A stretch of DNA of 64,000 bases from an uncultured Chloroflexota bacterium (GTDB lineage Bacteria; Chloroflexota; UBA11872; VXNJ01): the NCBI GenBank assembly GCA_913043205.1, contig CAJWLF010000001.1:1-64000 (forward strand), in the 5' to 3' direction. The position numbers and the translations under genes were made by a program. Below, piece after piece: positions 60,624 to 64,000 of this stretch; the first letter of the stretch is position 1, and every line of letters begins with the position of its first letter. Under the pieces are notes generated by a model. That model saw only the letters and a program-made list of their open reading frames with translations, was not told the origin of the DNA and did not search any database.

Positions 60624-62507
60624 TTGGCTGCACGTCGGACCGGAAAAAAACAACTGAAAGAACGCAACAAGAATAACAAATCATCAACTCCGATTTCGGA
60701 GCCTGATGACCTTGATGTTCAAGCAGCAGAAATTGAACGTCCTTCGCTGGTAGCTTTGCCTGATTCCATAAACGTAGGGGAGTTAGCTGAACTAATTGCT
60801 ATGTCGCCAACTGAATTAGTAGGTGAGCTTTTTAACAGAGGGATAGTAGCCAATATTAATGCTGCTCTTGATTTTGAAACTGCTGCATTGATGCTTGCTG
60901 ATATGGATATTGAAGCTGAGCATTCGACAGAAGAGATCGCTAGTGTTGAGGATGTTGCTGAGGAAATTCAGATTGCAGAACCAGAAGGAGAAATTGGGTC
61001 TCGCCCGGCCGTGGTAACCGTAATGGGACATGTAGATCATGGCAAGACCACTCTACTCGATGCCATCCGCAGCTCAAATGTAGTGGATGGGGAGGCCGGC
61101 GGGATAACACAGAAAATCGGAGCGTATCAAGTAGACATAGGCGATGTACCTGTTACCTTCATAGACACGCCAGGTCATGAGGCATTTACTGCGATGCGTG
61201 CACGGGGTGCTGAGGTGACAGATATTGTCGTGTTAGTCATTGCTGCGGACGATGGTGTCATGCCTCAGACACGCGAAGCAATCGCTCATGCTAAGGCAGC
61301 TGAAGCGCCATTGGTGATAGCGGTTAACAAGGTTGATGTTTCTGCCGCTAACCCGAATAAGGCGCTTGCTGAGCTTGCTGAAGCTGGTGTTCTGGTTGAA
61401 TCTATGGGGGGGGATGTGGTGTCTGTTCAGGTATCTGCGTTAAAGGGTACAGGGATTGACGATCTTCTTGAGATGATACAGCTTACCGCTTCCCTTGAAG
61501 AACCCAAGTCCCGTATCGATGGAGATGCGAGAGGGACTGTGATCGAAACGAGATTGGATCGCAGCCAGGGACCTGTGGCAACAATATTGGTTCATGCGGG
61601 TGCCCTATGTGTTGGAGATGCGTTTGTAATAGGACAACAAAGTGGGAAAGTTCGTAGTCTTACGGATCATACGGGATCCAGAATAAAGAAGGCGGGTCCG
61701 TCCGATCCGGTCGAGGTTGTTGGGCTGGGTGGTATGGCAAGCCCGGGCGATATGTTAGCTGTGATGTCTACTGAGAAAGCTGCACGAGAAATAGCTGAGC
61801 GTCGTGCTTCGCTGGCGGCACGAGAGGCTGATAGTTCGCTTGCAGAACGTCTTGGTCTGGAAGACCTTGCTAGGCAGCTGACTCACGGGCAAATCAAACA
61901 GTTAGATATCGTAGTGAAAGGTGATACTAATGGAGCTGTTGATGCGGTAAGCAATGCAGTGAAAGGGTTAGATCTTGAGACGGTCCACGCAAATGTAGTC
62001 TACAGTGGCGTTGGTACTGTAACTGAAAATGATGTCAATCTGGCTACTGCGGCCAAAGCAGTGATTTTAGGGTTCAACGTCAAGGCACATCCCTCTGCCA
62101 GAGCGTTAGCGGATCAAAATGGTGTCGAGATTCGTACCTACTCGATAATTTACGAATTGATTGAGGAAGTTGAAAAGGCCCTTCAAGGTCAGCTAGAACC
62201 TGATGTGGTTGAAATAATTGATGGCAGACTAGATGTAAGAGGAATATTTCGCAGTGAACGGGCTAAAAAGATTATTGGTGGGATAGTTACGGAAGGCAAA
62301 ATATCTCGCAGTTTGTCTGTGCGAGTAGTTCGTGAAGGAGAAGTGCTCGCGACGGGATCTATTGATACCTTACGACGATTTTCCGATTCTGTGCCGGAAG
62401 TCAATGCCGGATATGAGTGTGGCCTTGCGATCACAATAAAGCCTGAAGTGAAAGTCGGTGATGTAGTGGAAGCCTTCCATGAGGAAGAGAGAGTACCCAG
62501 CATCTAG
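60624..62507 (+). CDS. infB: translation initiation factor IF-2
   Basis: [44 protein letters not shown]...FIDTPGHEAFTAMRARGAEVTDIVVLV; TTG start. Confidence 0.97.
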   Translation: MAARRTGKKQLKERNKNNKSSTPISEPDDLDVQAAEIERPSLVALPDSINVGELAELIAMSPTELVGELFNRGIVANINAALDFETAALMLADMDIEAEHSTEEIASVEDVAEEIQIAEPEGEIGSRPAVVTVMGHVDHGKTTLLDAIRSSNVVDGEAGGITQKIGAYQVDIGDVPVTFIDTPGHEAFTAMRARGAEVTDIVVLVIAADDGVMPQTREAIAHAKAAEAPLVIAVNKVDVSAANPNKALAELAEAGVLVESMGGDVVSVQVSALKGTGIDDLLEMIQLTASLEEPKSRIDGDARGTVIETRLDRSQGPVATILVHAGALCVGDAFVIGQQSGKVRSLTDHTGSRIKKAGPSDPVEVVGLGGMASPGDMLAVMSTEKAAREIAERRASLAAREADSSLAERLGLEDLARQLTHGQIKQLDIVVKGDTNGAVDAVSNAVKGLDLETVHANVVYSGVGTVTENDVNLATAAKAVILGFNVKAHPSARALADQNGVEIRTYSIIYELIEEVEKALQGQLEPDVVEIIDGRLDVRGIFRSERAKKIIGGIVTEGKISRSLSVRVVREGEVLATGSIDTLRRFSDSVPEVNAGYECGLAITIKPEVKVGDVVEAFHEEERVPSI

Positions 62508-62538
62508 TCTGGGTTCAATTAAGGCTTATATAAGTCTC

Positions 62539-62919
62539 ATGACCATCCGCTCAGAGCGTGCAGCATCTCAAATTCAGCGCGAATTGGCCCCTATTTTGCG
62601 CAGTTCTGTACGCGATCCTCAGCTAGCCGATGTAGTAATAACCAGGGTCACCGTGTCGAACGATTTGCGTCACGCGCGTATTTATTATGCATTGGTTAAA
62701 GGGGTTGAGTCAGAGGCTGAACATGTTGAATCTACTAAGGGTGTTGAAGCTGCTTTCACCCGAGCTAAGGGATTCATTAAATTTCAACTTGGCAAGTCCC
62801 TTGGACTTCGAGTGGTTCCTGAAATTGAATTTGTCCTAGATGTTGGGTATGAAGAAGGGATGCATATTCTGGAGACGATATCTGACATTGTATCTGACAA
62901 CGATGGAGCATCTGAGTGA
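62539..62919 (+). CDS. rbfA: ribosome-binding factor A
   Basis: MTIRSERAASQIQRELAPILRSSVRDPQLADVVITRVTVSNDLRHARIYYAL; ATG 62539 preferred. Confidence 0.93.
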   Translation: MTIRSERAASQIQRELAPILRSSVRDPQLADVVITRVTVSNDLRHARIYYALVKGVESEAEHVESTKGVEAAFTRAKGFIKFQLGKSLGLRVVPEIEFVLDVGYEEGMHILETISDIVSDNDGASE

Positions 62920-63884
62920 CAGATATTCTTGCCGACGGAGGACACTTCATTAATGTATTTAAGCCACGTCATATGACTTCGAGTGCAGTCGTGTCAAAAG
63001 TGCGACGAATCACCGGTGTTAAACGAATTGGCCATGGAGGCACCCTCGATCCACTAGCGAATGGTGTGCTTCCGTTAGCTATAGGACGATGCACACGGCT
63101 TATTTCAGATTTGCACAGATGGCCTAAGAGCTATGTGGCGATAATCATGTTTGGTGTAACAACTTCGACGTCCGACTTAGAAGGCGATGTCGTGGCTACT
63201 AACACAACTTCACCAGCTGCCGACGATTTGCGTCGAGGGGTCCGCACATTTACTGGACGAATCAAGCAAAGGCCATCCGTTTATTCGGCTGTGAAAATCA
63301 ATGGGGTTCGTGCTTATGAACTTGCGCGACAGGGATATGATTTTGATCCACCGGAACGAGAGGTAACGGTTCATTCAGCAGACTTACTAGAGATAACAAA
63401 TTGGAGCGCTGATGATATTCGAGATATTGGCAGATCTGATTTTATCTCAACAACTGGTAATGGTGGTCGGTTGGTAGCGGCCATTAAATATGTATGTTCA
63501 ACAGGGACGTATGTTAGGTCTTTGGCAGAAGAGCTTGGTCAATATTTGCGATGTGGGGCTTGTCTTGTGGGGCTGATTCGTACTGAAGTGGGTCCGTTTA
63601 AGATTTCAGCCGCAATACCAATACATCAATTGGAAGCTACTTTGTCTAATGATGCTTGGAGTAATTCTGGCTATTCGTGTGACGTTGTGGTGAGAGACTT
63701 GCCCGGTATTGTGCTTGGGTTAGAAGATGAACGCATGTTCTGTAATGGAGTTCCTGTTAAATGTACGAAAGAGGGAGATAGAATTCGAGCATACGGTCAA
63801 AATGGCAGTTTTCTAGGGGTTGGTGATAATCATGGGGCTGGTTGTATCCGTCCGAAATTAGTCTTTGCTTCGCCCAAAGGATAG
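62916..63884 (+). CDS. truB: tRNA pseudouridine(55) synthase TruB
   Basis: FINVFKPRHMTSSAVVSKVRRITGVKRIGHGGTLDPLANGVLPLAIGRCTRL...QRPSVYSAVKINGVRAYELAR. Confidence 0.95.
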   Translation: MTDILADGGHFINVFKPRHMTSSAVVSKVRRITGVKRIGHGGTLDPLANGVLPLAIGRCTRLISDLHRWPKSYVAIIMFGVTTSTSDLEGDVVATNTTSPAADDLRRGVRTFTGRIKQRPSVYSAVKINGVRAYELARQGYDFDPPEREVTVHSADLLEITNWSADDIRDIGRSDFISTTGNGGRLVAAIKYVCSTGTYVRSLAEELGQYLRCGACLVGLIRTEVGPFKISAAIPIHQLEATLSNDAWSNSGYSCDVVVRDLPGIVLGLEDERMFCNGVPVKCTKEGDRIRAYGQNGSFLGVGDNHGAGCIRPKLVFASPKG

Positions 63885-63888
63885 TTAG

Positions 63889-64000
63889 ATGACTCGGATA
63901 TTGGCAGCGACGGACCCACTTCCTACTAACAAGCCAATTGTAGTAACGGTCGGCAAGTTTGACGGAGTGCATGTCGGGCATCAAGAATTGATTGGCTCGA
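63889..64000 (+). CDS. ribF: bifunctional riboflavin kinase/FAD synthetase, N-terminus (cut by window edge; not in ORF track)
   Basis: Manual translation MTRILAATDPLPTNKPIVVTVGKFDGVHVGHQELIGS, matching RibF 'vtiGnFDGvHlGHq'; canonical position after truB. Confidence 0.88.
   Translation, partial: MTRILAATDPLPTNKPIVVTVGKFDGVHVGHQELIGS

Overview
The window is a gene-dense bacterial chromosome segment with no mobile elements, CRISPR arrays or rRNA that I could see. Positions 1-25.8 kb hold one co-directional translation/transcription block: 3' end of rpoB, rpoC, rpsL, rpsG, fusA, tuf, then S10/spc/alpha-type ribosomal genes through secY, adk, infA, rpmJ, rpsM/K/D, rpoA, rplQ, truA, rplM and rpsI. 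Next comes a minus-strand operon (M50 protease, HD protein, scpA, scpB). After it is an accessory stretch: a TPR protein, three consecutive alkaline-phosphatase-superfamily enzymes, a ParB-fold-like protein, plsY, a trkH-like transporter, acs, xylA, proBA, a VanW protein, tRNA-Pro, an M20 peptidase, a ZIP transporter plus multicopper oxidase, a canonical sulfatase, pdxA and a ribokinase-like gene. The window ends with LCP and CinA-like proteins, an ABC ATPase, then nusA-ylxR-infB-rbfA-truB-ribF. Lineage is inferred only from gene style (possibly Chloroflexota/SAR202-like) and was not tested. The most notable observations are: (1) apparent CTG start codons for rplM, rpsJ and a sulfatase, each with an in-frame upstream stop and an SD-like motif, in a region where TTG starts are common; (2) a perfect 12-bp palindrome containing the exact CRP-type core TGTGA-N6-TCACA upstream of an orphan ParB-fold-like gene; (3) tandem sulfatase-like paralogues with Thr at the formylglycine Cys/Ser position; (4) a translationally coupled multicopper oxidase/ZIP transporter pair; (5) an uncalled 35-aa membrane ORF coupled to the ribokinase stop; (6) a VanW protein with a C-terminal J-like domain lacking HPD. 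I did not find a clearly unprecedented multi-gene system. The AP-superfamily/ParB-like cluster is the best candidate for further work.
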